From the NCBI GenBank assembly GCA_964509765.1, contig CAZDYI010000086.1, forward strand, positions 1-43,402: a stretch of 43,402 nucleotides of DNA. Direction: 5' to 3'. The stretch is from CAZDYI01 sp964509765 (GTDB taxonomy: Bacteria > Pseudomonadota > Gammaproteobacteria > Tethybacterales > Tethybacteraceae). Positions 43,254 to 43,402 of this stretch are shown here, piece by piece; the stretch's first letter is position 1; every line of letters begins with the position of its first letter. The notes under the pieces are model-generated. The model ran no database searches. It had not been told where the DNA came from and saw nothing but the letters and a program-made list of their open reading frames with translations. Position numbers and translations under genes: made by a program.

Positions 43254-43402
43254 ATGCCTGACCAGGTTGCATACCCCAAGGCGGTGACCGCCGCCTGGGT
43301 CAGAGACAAGTTGCGCCTCAGCAACGAGGAGTGCGTCCAGATCGGGAACGCGCTCGGCGAGGCCAGCCCCGAGTGGGAGATGGTCAAGGACAAGACCTCG
43401 TT
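43254..43402 (+). CDS. Start of an unrecognised gene (partial)
   Basis: About 49 codons are visible before the window ends. The translation begins MPDQVAYPKAVTAAW and continues with VRDKLRLSNEECVQIGNALG and EWEMVKDKTS, a soluble, mixed-charge N terminus with no recognisable motif. It has its own promoter-like sequence and an AAGG ribosome site three bases before the ATG. Confidence 0.6.
   Translation, partial: MPDQVAYPKAVTAAWVRDKLRLSNEECVQIGNALGEASPEWEMVKDKTS

Overview
The window is about 43.4 kb of very GC-rich, densely packed bacterial chromosome. The gene families point to a proteobacterium of the gamma/beta group: a YggX-type iron-trafficking protein, two-subunit glycyl-tRNA synthetase (glyQ/glyS), a DUF2909-like twin-membrane protein beside SURF1, a Cox15/CtaB heme A pathway, and MnmA, Fau, DnaA, DnaN and GyrB. 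GTG starts are common, and neighbouring genes very often overlap as TGATG, ATGA or GTGA, so translational coupling is the rule. I see no tRNA, rRNA, CRISPR array or insertion sequence. Species cannot be fixed from sequence reading alone.

Layout. 1-1567 (minus): serC followed by the start of polA. 1643-9847 (plus): coaBC, two perfect parS-like palindromes, then yggX, an OsmC-like gene, a PBP5-type dacA, a D-amino-acid transaminase, nadC and an AddA/RecB-like helicase-nuclease. 9844-19772 (minus): an apparent cytochrome-oxidase assembly operon, read from 19772 downwards: SURF1, SCO-like, three tandem copies of an unrecognised multi-pass membrane protein family (the last split in two), heme A synthase, heme O synthase, and a GGDEF plus degenerate-EAL protein. 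19856-24536 (plus): DUF2909-like, glyQ, glyS, msrA, alpha/beta hydrolase. 24533-27217 (minus): topoisomerase III. 27305-31767: an SRPBCC/GyrI-like protein, a lipoprotein, an MFS transporter, and a fourth, divergent copy of the membrane family. 32016-41485 (minus): gyrB, dnaN and dnaA, with fau upstream. 42121 to the end (plus): mnmA and the start of an unrecognised gene.

Two places stand out. First, the expanded membrane family sits between SURF1/SCO and the heme A/O synthases. Its members share an N-terminal acidic loop and a C-terminal domain with two conserved cysteines and a VRHTxGxADY motif. Second, dnaA and dnaN are separated by about 4.2 kb on which three plus-strand genes form a cassette: a tandem gamma-glutamylcyclotransferase-like (GGCT) protein, a protein resembling amidoligases of the glutamate-cysteine-ligase fold, and a GGCT-like domain fused to a C-terminal XRE helix-turn-helix. 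This is the best candidate for an undescribed system. The adjacent dnaA also has an altered DNA-recognition motif (FGCHHSSV where FGGRDHTTV is usual), and no recF lies between dnaN and gyrB. The dnaA/dnaN/gyrB block and the parS pair place the window close to a chromosome origin.
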